This document shows positions 12,216-24,184 of a stretch of 64,000 bases of DNA, piece by piece. How positions within the stretch are numbered: the stretch's first letter is position 1; the number at the start of each line of letters is the position of its first letter. Below the pieces are notes generated by a model. The model did not search any database. It had not been told where the DNA came from and worked only from the letters and a program-made list of their open reading frames with translations. The stretch is from assembly GCA_963920765.1 (NCBI GenBank), contig OY987244.1, positions 32,247,678 through 32,311,677 on the forward strand, read 5' to 3'. This DNA is from Ulota crispa. Lineage: Eukaryota > Streptophyta > Bryopsida > Orthotrichales > Orthotrichaceae. The position numbers and the translations under genes were made by a program.

Positions 12216-13303
12216 GGCTACCGAAATTCAAAACCAGCACCGAACTAACCTGCACAAGCAGATCACAGTCGTCATCAACAGAAACCAACACCCACCCACC
12301 CTACCGCCAACAATAAATTTTCAACACACAAACAAGCAACAAGATCTGAGCAAAGGAAGTAGTAAATCAACCACCTGCAATGTTGATCGCGTCCAGTTCC
12401 AGCTAAAATCGTCCCTGGCGACGCAGATAAAAAAAAATCAAGCACTACCGAGAATTCTTGTCAACTGCCGACACGACACGCTCATGATCGAAATTTCACA
12501 CCATCGAAGCTTGGGTTATAAGAAACGAGCTAAGCTTAGTGCCTTGGAGAAATGGCTCTTTCAATGCAAGCAAGAGGACCTCAGTCTTGTTTCATCAAGC
12601 GCAGAATGATGAATTAAGTGTCTGCAACGGTCTTGATTGAGTTCGGTAGGATTGGAGTTGCAGGCTGGGGCAGGCCTTCGCAATAAGTTCAGATCTCAAA
12701 AGTTATATGAGACCAGGTCAATCCAAACACCAAACTCTAGTCTATCAGCCTCACTATCAGCATTGCCACCTGTTCACCTGTTGGGTGAGTTCGCAACAAC
12801 AAAGGCGAACAAAGGTTCCAGATTCTTGGGAAGCGGACCTGACATTGTGACGCTGGCCATCTCCGACGTCCCCACTGCGCGGAAGAATCCATGGTTCGTC
12901 GATTTGCGGGACGCGGGAAAGGTGCAGCATTTGAGGGCCGCCAAGTGGCAGGGGGACGGGTGGTGCACCCGGTAAAATGGCGGGTAGGGTGGCGGAATGC
13001 CCGGGCGGAGGCTGCGGTCGGGGCGTCGGGCGCCTGGGAAAACGGCGGGCGGCGACTTTTCTTGCTGCTGCTTTGGATGAGTCCATCAGTTTGTCCGTGG
13101 CGGAGACGAGTCAACCCAATGTCCGGGGAGAACCGGCATTTAGGGCATCCTTCCATGCGAGGGAGTGGCCGATCAAAATAAAAATATCCTACCGCTAATC
13201 GGTCTGATGGGGTTCTGAAACCTTTAATCTCTCCATGCTTTAGCAACAACAATTTTGATGTATTTCTTGTGTTTTAATTGATACCCAGGGTGTTGAAGGG
13301 CTA
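12216..13303. other. Oxidoreductase upstream region with GC-rich island (about 12840-13150)
   Basis: The first few hundred bases upstream of the ATG at 12215 probably hold the 5' UTR and promoter. On the minus strand there are intron-like acceptors ('cttgtgcag' close to the ATG, and another further upstream). The segment at 12840-13150 is far richer in G+C and CpG than its surroundings, like the 5' end of PRMT10. It has open frames in several phases, none recognisable. Confidence 0.45.
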
Positions 13304-13616
13304 AGGTAGGAGGCTCATAAACCAACCATCTAAGGGTTGAAATTGAATTTTGGGAAGATAAAAAAAATTGAAATATTTTTCAATTTTGTGAGAGGAATTG
13401 GCATCTAACACATGTTGTTTCATATTTTTTGGAGCTTTGTGGAATTAGTCATGAAATTTTGAAAGTTAAGTGGCATAGCGCTCTAAAACCGCCCACCTCC
13501 TCAAAGGTACACTTCTTGTACATTATTGAAACCTATGAAAAATAACATGTACAAATAGATTACATTTGAGAAGGTGGACGGTTTTAGAACTTGGCAAGTT
13601 CATGAGCCTCCTACCT
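13304..13616. mobile_element. AGGTAGG-type MITE with TA target duplication, 313 bp
   Basis: The termini AGGTAGGAGGCTCAT and ATGAGCCTCCTACCT are perfect inverted repeats, flanked on both sides by TA (13302-13303 and 13617-13618). The arms pair further inside ('gcgctctaaaaccg' against 'cggttttagaac'). TA duplication and small size suggest a Tc1/mariner-type non-autonomous element. Confidence 0.8.
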
Positions 13617-15396
13617 TATATGACCAATTATTGGTGGGGTATTTTTTGTTTGACTAGCCACCCCCTTGCATAGAAGGATGCCCTTAGTATGTTGTCAAGG
13701 CATCATCAATACATACACTAGGATTGAAACAGGGAATTGGCTGATCTTGCGTTGCTCCTTGTCCACGTAAATTTGTCACCTTTTCACTAAACGGATCCTC
13801 CCAACCCTAACTCAACTCCCATCGCAAATTTAGGCACCAGAGAAGATACTTACAAGTACTTGCAAGTTGTTGCCGAGAATTTGCAAGCTATTGCAAGCAA
13901 CATGTCATTTCAACAACAAATGCAATAGAAGTCCTAGGGCACTAGGAAATGAGCAAATTTGCCGTTTGAGGAGGTCATTTTGATGAGGCCATCTCTTGGT
14001 TATGTGTTGATATGGTTGCATTGGAGCCCTAAAAGCTCCTCCTTCTTCCACACAAATGGCCTCCATCAAGATAAATGCACTTACAATCCCTTTCCCTCGT
14101 CTGGGATTGATGATTCTCTCAAGGTTGGCCACTCCAACTAAATCTGCATTTTGAAACAGCATTTTGTAAAACATAAGTGGCGGTGTTTACTTTTGTGTGT
14201 AAAAGTCTATTATTTGATTATCTATGGCCACTTTTGATTTGTTCAAGATTAACATTTTTGAGAGTTCACAAATTGATGTCTCAAACCTCCTACCTTAGAA
14301 TGGGGAGAGGGTATCTTTAGTAAAATAGTAGATGAAACCTTGAAAAAGTGATTGCCTGCCCGTTTTCCAAAAATACAAGTTGCTTCTTCATCCGTTTCAA
14401 ATCAGCTATTTTGGCTTCTGTAACCTAGGCATTAGTTTGGCATTTTTTTCTAGTGAAATAAAATCAAAGTAGCAAAAAAAATGATAGGTTTGGACCATTT
14501 TGGGTTTATCCCTCTATTTATTGTCTAATGGATTGTCAACAGTTGTAATGTAGCAAACAAAAATAATACATTGATTGTTAGCTAGTACAAATTGCAAAAC
14601 AGCCAATTGAACTTGAAACTATTGGCTAAAAATTGGTTCAAAATCTCCCAAACAACTAAATATAGTCTATAGAAAACAACCAATGGAATCCAAAGAAAAC
14701 CCGGTTGAAAATGAGAAATTTTGAATTCTAATTGGTGAAGTCAAAATTTCTCTCCAAATGTTGCGTCAAATGGGCTAGCAAAGACCTTGTTTTGAGGAGA
14801 ATCGACATTTAGTATATTGTTAGACATTTGAAAAATTGCAAAAAAAAAAGTGGGTTGAAATTTGAAATTATAGAACAAAAATGAACTAGAGTTTCAAAGA
14901 AATTACACACTACATTATAATATAGATATATGAAACATGTGACGCATGCCCAATTGCCCATAAAAAACTAGTTGAAAATGAGAAACATCAATTTTAAACA
15001 CTAAAACTAAATTCTCCCAAAGTATTGTTTGGGGTTGTTGAGTGTAAAAAGCACATTTTGCATTTAGCTACAAAGCCTCTTAAACCTATTCTCATAATGT
15101 GAAAGCAAATGGAAACTTCTTGATTTTTGCATGTTTTTCAAACGTAATCAGTTATTATATTGTTAAGTTCATAAAAAACCTGTTTAATAAAAGCAAAAAT
15201 TATTTTTTATATGGTTAGTAACATACAAGACACGTAATTACAAGAAACCATATACATTCTTAATTCACAAAATACATGGGAGCACTAGTAAAAAATGGGT
15301 CAAAATCAAGCGGTCCTAATCAACACAAACACATTCTAATCAACATTACTATGTTCAAAATGTCCTTATGAAGATGTCCTAATCCATACAACATTA
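13617..15396. other. Intergenic AT-rich DNA without a recognisable gene
   Basis: An isolated right-hand MITE end ('cctcctaccttag') lies near 14285. Otherwise only non-coding AT-rich sequence is seen. Confidence 0.4.
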
Positions 15397-15585
15397 GGGG
15401 ATTCCGTATATCTCAAAAAAACAGTGAACAAAACGGTCATGAACAAGTTTTTGTTCATCGATGAATAAGCTGTCACAACCTTGGGGAGGTTGTCATGGCT
15501 CATTCACTCCGTGAATTGGCTAGATTATTCACCAATTTCATTCATGTGAACAAAATTGCTGATGAATGGCATATTTGAAACCCCC
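15397..15585. mobile_element. GGGGTTTCA-type element, short copy
   Basis: The left end begins GGGGATTCCGTATATCTC and the right end closes TATTTGAAACCCCC. The following TATTA is shared with the next element. At about 189 bp it appears to be an internal-deletion derivative of its neighbours. Confidence 0.65.
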
Positions 15586-15590
15586 TATTA

Positions 15591-16180
15591 GGAGGTTTTA
15601 GATATGTTGTTTACCACCAATTTCATTCAAATGAATGAAATTGGTGAACAAGTTAGTCAAGCCACCATTCATGTCCTCGCATTCACCCATTCAAATATCC
15701 AAATTGTAGTGAACTACTCACCACCCTTTCAACTTTGCCCACAATCACCAATCTCGTAAGCTAATCTGGATCCCTTGAACTCCACCATTGTCGCTTCAAA
15801 TCTGGAACCCTTTGGCTCCACAATTGTTTGCTTCTAATCAGGATCTCTTTAGCTCCACCATTGTTGCTTCTCGCGCACTGTGATTCCTTGAATGAGCTTG
15901 ACTTGGAAATCAACTCTGCATCCAAACTGTCTAGAAGCACGAAGCAAGAGCCAAGAGGTGGGCAGCAACACAAAAATGCGCTAGAGCGACAGGAACACAA
16001 GCGGAGCTAGCGGTAGAGGCAAGGAGGGAGAGGCTTCACGTCATTCACGTGTGAATGAGCCATGAGGGCCTCCTGGAGGTCCTCATGGGTGGTTCACTTT
16101 TGTGACTTCATGTTCACTAGTGAAGGAAAACTTGTTCACAACCATTTATTCACCGTTTTTTTGAGATATCTGAAACCCTC
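15591..16180. mobile_element. GGGGTTTCA-type element, medium copy
   Basis: About 590 bp, bounded by 'ggaggttttagatatg' and 'gagatatctgaaaccctc', with TATTA on each side (15586-15590 and 16181-16185). The first half matches the left arm of the next element closely. TSD TTA within TATTA and G-rich TIRs suggest a PIF/Harbinger-like origin. Confidence 0.7.
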
Positions 16181-16185
16181 TATTA

Positions 16186-17230
16186 AGGGGTTTCAAATAT
16201 GTCATTCACCGGCAATTTTGTTCACGTGAATGAAATTGGTGAACAAGTTAGTCAAGCCACCGTTCATGTCCTCGCGATCACCCATTCAAATATCCAAATT
16301 GTAGTGAACTACTCACCACCCTTTCAACTTTGCCCACAATCACTAATTTTGTACAGATCCCTCGAACTCCACCATTGTTGCTTCTAATATGGAACCCTTA
16401 ATCTCCACAATTGTTTGCTTCTAATCAAGATCTCTTCAGCTCCACCATTGTCACTTCTCGCGCATCACGATTCCTTGAATGACTTTGACCTAGCAATCAA
16501 CTATGCATCCAAACTGTCTAGAAGCGCAAAGCAAGAGCCAGAAGCTTGGAGCGAGAGCTAAGAGGCGGGCAACAACACAAACAGGCGCAGGCGCAGGCGT
16601 GGGCGCAGGAGCGACAGGAACACAATTAGAGCTAGCGGAAAAGACAAGGAAGGAGAGGCTTCATGTTGTTCACGCGTGAACAAGCCATGCAGACCTAGAG
16701 GTTCTCATGGCTTGTTCACGCGTGAACAACATGAAGCCTCTCCCTCCTTATCTCTCCCGCTAGCTCTAATTGTGTTCTTGTTGCTCTTGTGCCCTGATTG
16801 TGTCCTATTGCTCCCGCGCTTGTGCCAGCACCCAAGCCTGTTTGTGTTGTTGCCCGCCTCTCAGCTCTCGCTCCGGGCCTCTGGCTCTCGCTCTTTAGAC
16901 AGTTTGGATGCATAGTTGATTGCCAAATCAAGGTCATTCAAGGAATTGCAATGCACGAGAAGTGACAATGGTGGAGCTGAAGAGATCTTGATTAGAAGCG
17001 GACAATTATGGAGACAAAGGGTTCCATATTAGAAGCAACAATGGTGGAGTTCAAGGGATTTGTACAATATTAGTGATTGTGGGCAAAGTTGAAAGGGTGG
17101 TGAGTAGTTCACTACAATTTGGATATTTGAATGGGTGATCGCGAGGACATGAACGGTGGCTTGACTAACTTGTTCACCAATTTCATTCACGTGAACAAAA
17201 TTGCCTCTGAATGACATATCTGAAACCCCC
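16186..17230. mobile_element. GGGGTTTCA-type palindromic element, 1,045 bp
   Basis: The two arms of about 520 bp are reverse complements, with the axis near 16708. The terminal repeats are 'ggggtttcaaatatgtc' and 'gacatatctgaaaccccc', flanked by TATTA (16181-16185 and 17231-17235). The element could fold into an almost continuous hairpin. There is no transposase. Confidence 0.8.
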
Positions 17231-17543
17231 TATTATTGATTTGGGTCTTGTTTTCTTTCACCTGGATGAATCTTTTGCACACACATTGTATAACACAATT
17301 ATACTACTACAATTCATGTCCCATGGAAAAACATCAAGAAACTCTATCAAAGAGATATGATAACAAAGCAAAAAACCTTTTACTTTATAACGTTTGTGAA
17401 GTTTGTCAATGTTGATCCTATTATTTTTATTTTTTTATTTTCCAAGTGTTTATTCCTTCGACTAAACATCTACTTCCAATGGGTGGCAAGTTTGGAGTGG
17501 TCAACTTAAACCCTACTACTTTGAGTACTTCCTTTCTACTACT

Positions 17544-17939
17544 ATAGGTTGGAAGCAAATTCAGCAGGTCTTTGCCAAATCAATTATTTTTTGAGAAAAA
17601 CTCAATTAGGCATCTAATTTCATAATTAAACAAGATTAGGCACTTTCAAAAAAAGTTGTTATTATTTGGCATTCAACCAATTTTTTATAATAGAATTAAG
17701 CCTTTTTCTAAGCATCTTCCACTTTCTAAAATTAGCTCTTGGTGTAAAATTTGTAGTAGATTGAGCCCTCTTGGAATCAACTTTGACCTTCCATTGTTAG
17801 TTAAGCTTAATGATTTTTATTATATTTGACATTTCAATTTTTGATTTATTTGACATTGGGCACTTTTGGAGAATAATTTATAGAATAATTAGGCAAAATT
17901 TTGGGGAGTTATTTTATGCCAAATCTGCTACCAACCTAC
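17544..17939. mobile_element. GTAGGTTG-type MITE (family E), intact copy
   Basis: The termini ATAGGTTGGAAGCAAATT and AAATCTGCTACCAACCTAC are inverted repeats, with ACT on both sides (17541-17543 and 17940-17942). It provides the empty TTAA site (17807-17810) that is filled in the copy at 36235-37598. Confidence 0.7.
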
Positions 17940-18709
17940 ACTAGTGCATTGTGTGCACTAAATAATTTTCTGGCTCCTACAATATTTGGGGTTGGAGGAC
18001 TCAAGTACACTGCAATTATACTTGAATATAAGGGAATGTTATTTGTACTCCAGTTGCCAACATGTACAGTACAGTTTCATCATTGGATATGCAAAATTTA
18101 GTATGTGGTGTGCTACACTCATGTAACAAGCACATGTCTACACCTAATGCAAGACTTGGACTTAGTACAACATGCAAACAATACAAGCCATAGCATAGAG
18201 CAAGCTTGCACTAAGTTCGTGAAAATTCACAATCAACCAAAGGTAGGCTTGTGAACCCATCACAACCTTAATTGGCAACCATTTTTATGAAAATGTAAAA
18301 GTTATTATAGAAAATGTAGTTCAATTCTGGCCAATTGTAACATCATCTAAGGTGATTGTAATGTGGCTAGAAAGAACTAGATGAAGTCTTGTTCAAATCA
18401 TTGACTTAAACTAGAAAATTGACTACCACTAGAATAAATTTAGACAACAAAAATCCTAGGTGTTAAAGCAAATTTTAAACATGATGTAGATCCATCATAG
18501 CAAAATTACCAAAAAAAGAACATCATTACTATGATTGAAACTGAATGTTGCAGATGATGTATTCAAGTGGGATTTTTTAAAGCAATTGCTAAAACCTAAG
18601 TTCAATATTAATCATTGCGGAGGCATAAAGGATTTGCATTAAATTAGTACATGGAATTTGGAATTGGATTTTGGCAGCACTACCGTGATGAACAATAGAT
18701 GCTGATTAA

Positions 18710-18949
18710 CCCCTGAGCGTCCAAGGGGCGCAAATATGGCCTCCCAATTCTGAAAATTTTCTTTGTTTGATTGTTACAATCTTTTCAATGAAACGATGAA
18801 AGGACGTGTCCTTTTCCCTAAAGCTCCGGGCCTATGTTCACTACCAATCAATATGGTCAATTTTTGTGGATTTTTTTTAGGTGATAGTTTGATTAGAATG
18901 AGTTCCAAAGGGTTTGGATTTGAGTGAACTTGTATTGGGCGCTTAGGGG
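18710..18949. mobile_element. TTAA-flanked MITE (CCCCTGAGCG subtype), 240 bp
   Basis: It starts CCCCTGAGCGTCC and ends GGGCGCTTAGGGG, and is flanked by TTAA on both sides (18706-18709 and 18950-18953). It is related to the copy at 46249-46478. Non-coding. Confidence 0.75.
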
Positions 18950-19052
18950 TTAATTATATCTTTTCAACTACCAAGATTGTTTGTACAAAATTGATTAGTA
19001 TTAAGAAGCCTATACATTTTTAGTAAACTAAATAAAAACACTACATGATAAG

Positions 19053-20610
19053 TTACTTCCCACTCAAAATATGAGCATTGCTTGTCCAAAAACTATCCCA
19101 AATTAGGTCTTTGTGCTCTACTGCTACGCAGCTTCTCAACCTTTTGATCTCTTGACCATCTCCCACCTTCACAACCTTTTGCACCTGCAGTGGCCAGAAA
19201 TAAAACAAAGGTTAAATGTTTTATAAACAAAGATAATTCAGCTAATGACATCCAAAGTACTCACTTCTAGAGCTACATAGTTTTTAATATTAGACTAGTA
19301 AAATCCCCAACTCCTCAACTCTGCACCACAATTTCAAGTTATCTTCTTTTTGTAGATGCTTGAACCCTTCCAAAATATTTGTGGTAAATCATTGTAATTG
19401 ATGCTGAAAGTGTCAAACAAAATATTGTTCTTCACATTTGCAATGGTGCTTTGGAATAAACAGCATTATTATTATAAGGGACTGCTGCAACTAGAGTAGA
19501 GTTTAAATAACACAAAGGAACACAAGAACGCACTTTAACATGACATTGAGTCTCCAATGTAAAACAATTGCAACTGTGAATTTAGAATGTCCTACAACCA
19601 ATCAATCAGAACAATAGCAACTCAACTGTAAAACATTCAAGCTTGAATTAAAACAAAAAATGTCAAATTGAAATTCTAACGTCACCTTCAAGATGTTTTG
19701 AGCTTCAGTAGTGGTCTTCCCATGTTTGACAAGATTCCAAAAGCAAGTGTTGTGTTGATTGTTGATGTGACCTGGTAGCCATCCACACCGATTCACATCA
19801 AAATCCACGCCAAATGATTTCAGTTGTCAATCTATAGCATCCAAAAGATACACGAGAATACATTCAAGAGGCTATACAATGCCAACAGGTTTGAATACAT
19901 GTAAAGCATTTCAACAGCACGACTAAAATCATTTTGCCTTGAAGAGAGCGTACTCACATTCAACTTGTCACCAAGATAGGTAGTCCCGCAAAATTTTGTC
20001 AGTAGGGTAACAAATAGCTCTATCGTCAAAAGCTAGCACACAATGAAGGGCCGTGTTCAGAAAGTACTTGTCCCACTTCATCACGTATGATGATGCAAAG
20101 AGTGAGCATAGAATGGAGACTAACTTGCTGCAATACATAACACAAACAACTCTCTCACAAAATTAGATATCAGCTGATTCAACCAAACTTAAAAACAAAA
20201 ACAACCAATACATAAGAACCTGCAAAAATGCTCTCATACTCAAAAAGTTGAAAATCAGACCACTCCCGCACCTTGCTCTTCATTGGTATAGAGTTGAAGA
20301 CTTCTGCAAAACAAAGCTGTTGCAAAGCCATGGATCATAGACTGAGAATTTTGTAACCAAATAGTAGGTGTTTTGGTGCATTCAAATTCACTCAAAAATA
20401 GAGACACAATCCGTAAGAAAAGTTTCCACTATCTAGGAATGGAAATCAATTCGCCTTAACTCTCATCAATATCATAACCCTGACCCCATAGATTTCCATA
20501 CAAAATGCATACCTATATTCATTGCTAACGTCATAAGCAAACACGATATCTGCCAGATCCTCAACCACAGCCACCACACTAGAGTTCATCATAAGCAACG
20601 CATTCACAAT
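19053..20610 (-). pseudogene. tRNA(His) guanylyltransferase (THG1) pseudogene, six exon remnants
   Basis: THG1 adds the extra G at position -1 of tRNA(His). On the minus strand the exon remnants are 20513-20610, 20272-20316, 19958-20127, 19686-19771, about 19340-19448, and 19053-19184. Recognisable blocks are VNALLMMNSS with ADIVFAYDVSNEY, then SKLVSILCSLFASSYVMKWD, HINNQHNTCFWNLVKHGK, SINYNDLPQIFWKGSS, and a C-terminal KRLRS block ending FWTSNAHILSGK before TAA. The first four exons join through GT/AG sites in phase. Defects: TGA at 20280-20282 in place of the Arg after YQ; TGA at 19968-19970 in place of the Arg of the W-R-Q motif; Asn instead of the metal-binding Asp in the S-D-E-Y motif; and a lost acceptor or frame at exon five. 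N-terminal exons with the first catalytic Asp are not seen; a TTAA element sits just upstream. Retained introns show a genomic duplicate, not a retrocopy. Confidence 0.85.
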
Positions 20611-20677
20611 CTAATTGAAAACAGATAAAGCTCTCGCGTGAACAACTGCAGGCACACCACCAGCGACATTCTTTTTT

Positions 20678-21530
20678 CCTAAAGGACCACTTGTCCCTAT
20701 GGGGGACAAATGGGATTTTGGGCATGTACATATGCCTAAACTATTTTATATAATTTTTTGAAATTTTTATGGAAGATGGAGAATTCAAAAATCTATGGGG
20801 GCATCTAATTTTATCCTCATTTTTGAAGAAGTTAAAAATGAACTTATGAGAATTTTTGTTCTGAGGGAAGCTCAATTTTTTTTAAAAATTGCCCTTTTTT
20901 TAAATAAAAATTTGAGGTTAGTTCTTTAAACTTATGTATACGTGGGAAGCTTTGAAACATTCAATTCTAATTGATGAGATAAAAGTTATGAAAAGTTTTA
21001 GTTTGCGCGTAGGCATAGTTTTGAGATTTTCCACACCTAACCACAAACTAAAACAACTCATAACTTTCATCTCATCAATTAGAATTGAATGATTCAAAGC
21101 TTCCCACAAATACATAAGTCAAAAGAGCTAACCTCAAATTTTTATTTTAAAATTTTTTTTTGGGCTACCCGTCAAACGAAAATTCTCATAAGTTCATTTT
21201 TAACTTCTTCAATAAATATTGGAATGAAGATAAAATCAGATGTCCACATAAATCTTTGAATTCCCCATCTTCCATAAAAGATTCAAAAAATTACATAAAA
21301 TAGTTTAGCCATAAGTACATGCCTGATATCCACTAGTAGAAAACTGTATTGGAACTCATGTATTCATATCATATAGTTTTTGTTGAGTTCCTTGTTTCCA
21401 ATGCAAATTCTACGTTGGAAACAAGGAACTCAACAAAAACTACATGATATGAAAACGTAAGTTCCAATGCAATTTTCTAATAGTGATCCCATTTATCCCC
21501 CGTAGGGACAAGTGGTCCTTTAGGGGTTAA
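20678..21530. mobile_element. TTAA-family foldback element with nested CACTA MITE
   Basis: The left end (CCTAAAGGACCACTTGTCCC) has lost its TTAA. The right end is GTCCTTTAGGGG followed by TTAA (21527-21530). Inner arms are inverted copies of each other (about 20890-21010 against 21030-21150). The interior is interrupted at 21331-21485. Confidence 0.8.
21331..21485. mobile_element. CACTA-type MITE, 155 bp
   Basis: The ends CACTAGTAGAAAA and TTTTCTAATAGTG are typical CACTA (EnSpm) termini. They are flanked by a perfect 3-bp duplication ATC, as expected for that superfamily. The element is almost wholly palindromic around about 21410. Confidence 0.85.
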
Positions 21531-22086
21531 GGACTATAGGAATTCTATTATTAAAAAATGATCATAATGCAAGATGCCAACACTCAATGCTTTTACTGTG
21601 TTCAACAGCTTCACACCAAAAGCCAAGCAATTCCCTGAAAAAAGAGCGAAAGCAGGAATAGCCATGGGAACGGCCACAGGAGAAAGCATACTGAGTCAGA
21701 AGCTAGTCGGCCAACAGCGCCCTGTTGTACGGTGGAGGAGCACCTGGGAAATGTAAATTGTGAGGAAAAAAGAGCCATGGAGAAGAGCAATGGGGAGATT
21801 TGCTGCACATATCTCAACACTAGCTTAGTGGAGAGCATAATAATAGAATACTTATCTCAACACTCCTCCTTGCCCCACACATATTTACATGGAATTCTAA
21901 ATAACAATTTTCTATACTATAATTTCCATAATCTTGTAAGATACACAATTGTTGCCTCATTAAAACCTTATCCGGGAAAACCTTGTTAATGATCAAGGAC
22001 AAAACCATAGATGAAGGAAAAAGAATACAATACCTTCAACAATCCATTCTCATGGTAAAACCTAATGGAAAAAATTCATGGAAGGA

Positions 22087-22349
22087 TATTAAAAGTTCCT
22101 ATAATATAAACCTATTGAATATCTTGTTCCAAAGTATTTAATTGCCGCATTCCAATGCCGTGAATAAGTCAATGATGAGTATATGATAACATTCTTTGTA
22201 GATGTAGCCAAATATAAAAATGCTCCAACCGTAGTGAGGTATGGATATTATTTACCTAATGATTCCTCCTCCTCCTCACAGTGACAATAAGGATCATCAC
22301 CTTGTTCGTATAATGCATGTTGTAATTTAACGTCATAATGTTTGTCCAT
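22087..22349 (-). pseudogene. Ty1-copia pol fragment (reverse transcriptase/RNase H junction)
   Basis: Minus-strand translation gives DDPYCHCEEEEESLGK, a stop, then YPYLTTVGAFLYLATSTKNV and SRHWNAAIKYF, and ends near GLYYRNF. This matches the YL-AVGAL-YLA / RRHWN segment of plant copia polyproteins. Downstream on the minus strand (about 21850-22040) lies a piece sharing 'gcctcattaaaacc' with the solo LTR at 45063-45604. The RNase H catalytic part is missing. Confidence 0.75.
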
Positions 22350-23643
22350 AGTAGATAATTGCTCCTGTCAACCTCCAACTGTGCAAAGAGAAGAGGCTAA
22401 AGTTGTGGTATCTCACCGTTAGGAGTAGCTGCTAGATCTACAACCAATGTGGCAGCAATAGAAGTACATGAAGTAGGCATGAGAGATGAAGAACACTACT
22501 AATAAACTCCTTCAAAGAAATAAAGCAGATTGTGCTGATAATGGAGCAAATTAGGGTTTTGGGGAATGAAGGGAGAACTTGAAGGACATGCCAAGGAATC
22601 TTTTTTTTTCCTTTTTTCTTTTTTAACCTGAGCTTGTTTTGGTTGAGAACTCTATACTTGCTCATAGGGTTCACACTCACACTTTAAAACATACGCCTAT
22701 TTTTGGAGTTCCCAAAGTTGCTAAATCTATAGAACTGTCAAAGTAGTTTTTTCAACATGCTCCTATTTTTTGCAGTTTTCAAAGTTGCTAAATTTATAAA
22801 GTCGTAAAAGTAAATTTTCCAACAATTTAGGGTGTCTCTACAAATTAAACATATATTGGCGGGCCACTTCACACTATGGCCAACCAAGTAGAAGAGCCAT
22901 GGGGTTGAGTGGCAAAATTTTCTTGAGAGGTCAAAGAAATGGGTTGAAAATAGGTAATAAAATCATCATACTACCAAAATCATAAGGACCTTTGTAATAT
23001 CACTCAATGGTTTTGGAATGCCATTAACAAAGTTGTGCACATGAAAATGATTAAAGTTGTTTTTTTAGCATAAGCAAAGATTTGTTTGACCATTCTTAAG
23101 CCTATTTTGACTCCCAACTATATTGTATGATTACATTTTTGCAAGCCTTGAAAGAGTCTTGGTAAGATTGGAGGTTCACCTAACCCTTGTTTTTATCAAA
23201 TTTTGAATAGCTAAATGCTTGTTCACAAGTAAATATACTAATACATTCCCAATTTAGACAACACAAGTAGGGATAATGTGTTTGAAGACTATGACTTCAA
23301 GTAATCATGCCCCACATGTTCTCTTCACATGTTAAAATACCTCTTATTTTTGTTCAAAAGTTGGAAAATGTCCTTATCACAAAATAGTTCATACTTAGGT
23401 TGATTTCCCGTTGGATTTCCCATAATTTTGAATTTCATTTAGCCCATTTCCTCTTCTACAAATGCAAGTTTGGCTAATTTCTAGAAAACGAAATTATAAA
23501 ACAACTAGTTTCCAAAAACCATGTTTTTGTGGTTGAAAGTAAATCTGCTAACTTTCATTTCATTTTGGCAATTTTTGAAAAAAGTCAGCTAGCTTGTAAC
23601 TAAAAGTCAATTCTCCCCAAACATAAGGGTGTGACTATCCCTA
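22350..23643. other. Non-coding AT-rich interval
   Basis: It includes a repeat segment (about 22865-22970) shared with 693-790. No gene is recognised. Confidence 0.4.
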
Positions 23644-24071
23644 AGGTAGGAGCACCTCTCACTGTTAGTGTCCCCATCCCCAATATATACTTGTGTCACT
23701 GATGTCATTGGTTAACAATTTAAAAAATTTGGTTAAGGGTGACAAAGTGATGGTTGTGGGTGACAAAGTGGTGGTTTTGGATGACTTGGCATGAGGGTTT
23801 TGAGTGCCCCATCTCACTATTAAGGAATTTGTCAAGTTTATATTATGAGTGTATGAACACACCAAAGACATCTCCTACACACAACTATACATCTTCAATG
23901 ATTTAGGACTTCAAAAATCTTTGAGAACAAATGCTTACAATTGAAACTTTCAAATAGATGCCAATATTTTCAATTTCCTCTTCTTAACTTAACCCTATTT
24001 TTTTGCATAGTTCATCAACTGATTTTCCTACCCCAAAAACCCTTAGTTTCACGCTGTGGGCGCCCCTACCT
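23644..24071. mobile_element. AGGTAGG-type MITE (family C), about 428 bp
   Basis: It starts AGGTAGGAGCACC after TA and ends with CCTACCT. It matches 1-275 and 46121-46784 over its right half. No coding frame. Confidence 0.7.
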
Positions 24072-24184
24072 TTAGTGTATGAATTACTTTAATTTGCTTT
24101 TAGGTCAGATGCCGGTGACTCGCCAACAAACCTCAGAGGGGAGGGGGGGGGGGGTTCCAGCATGGGTCTCGCGCCACTAGAAAC

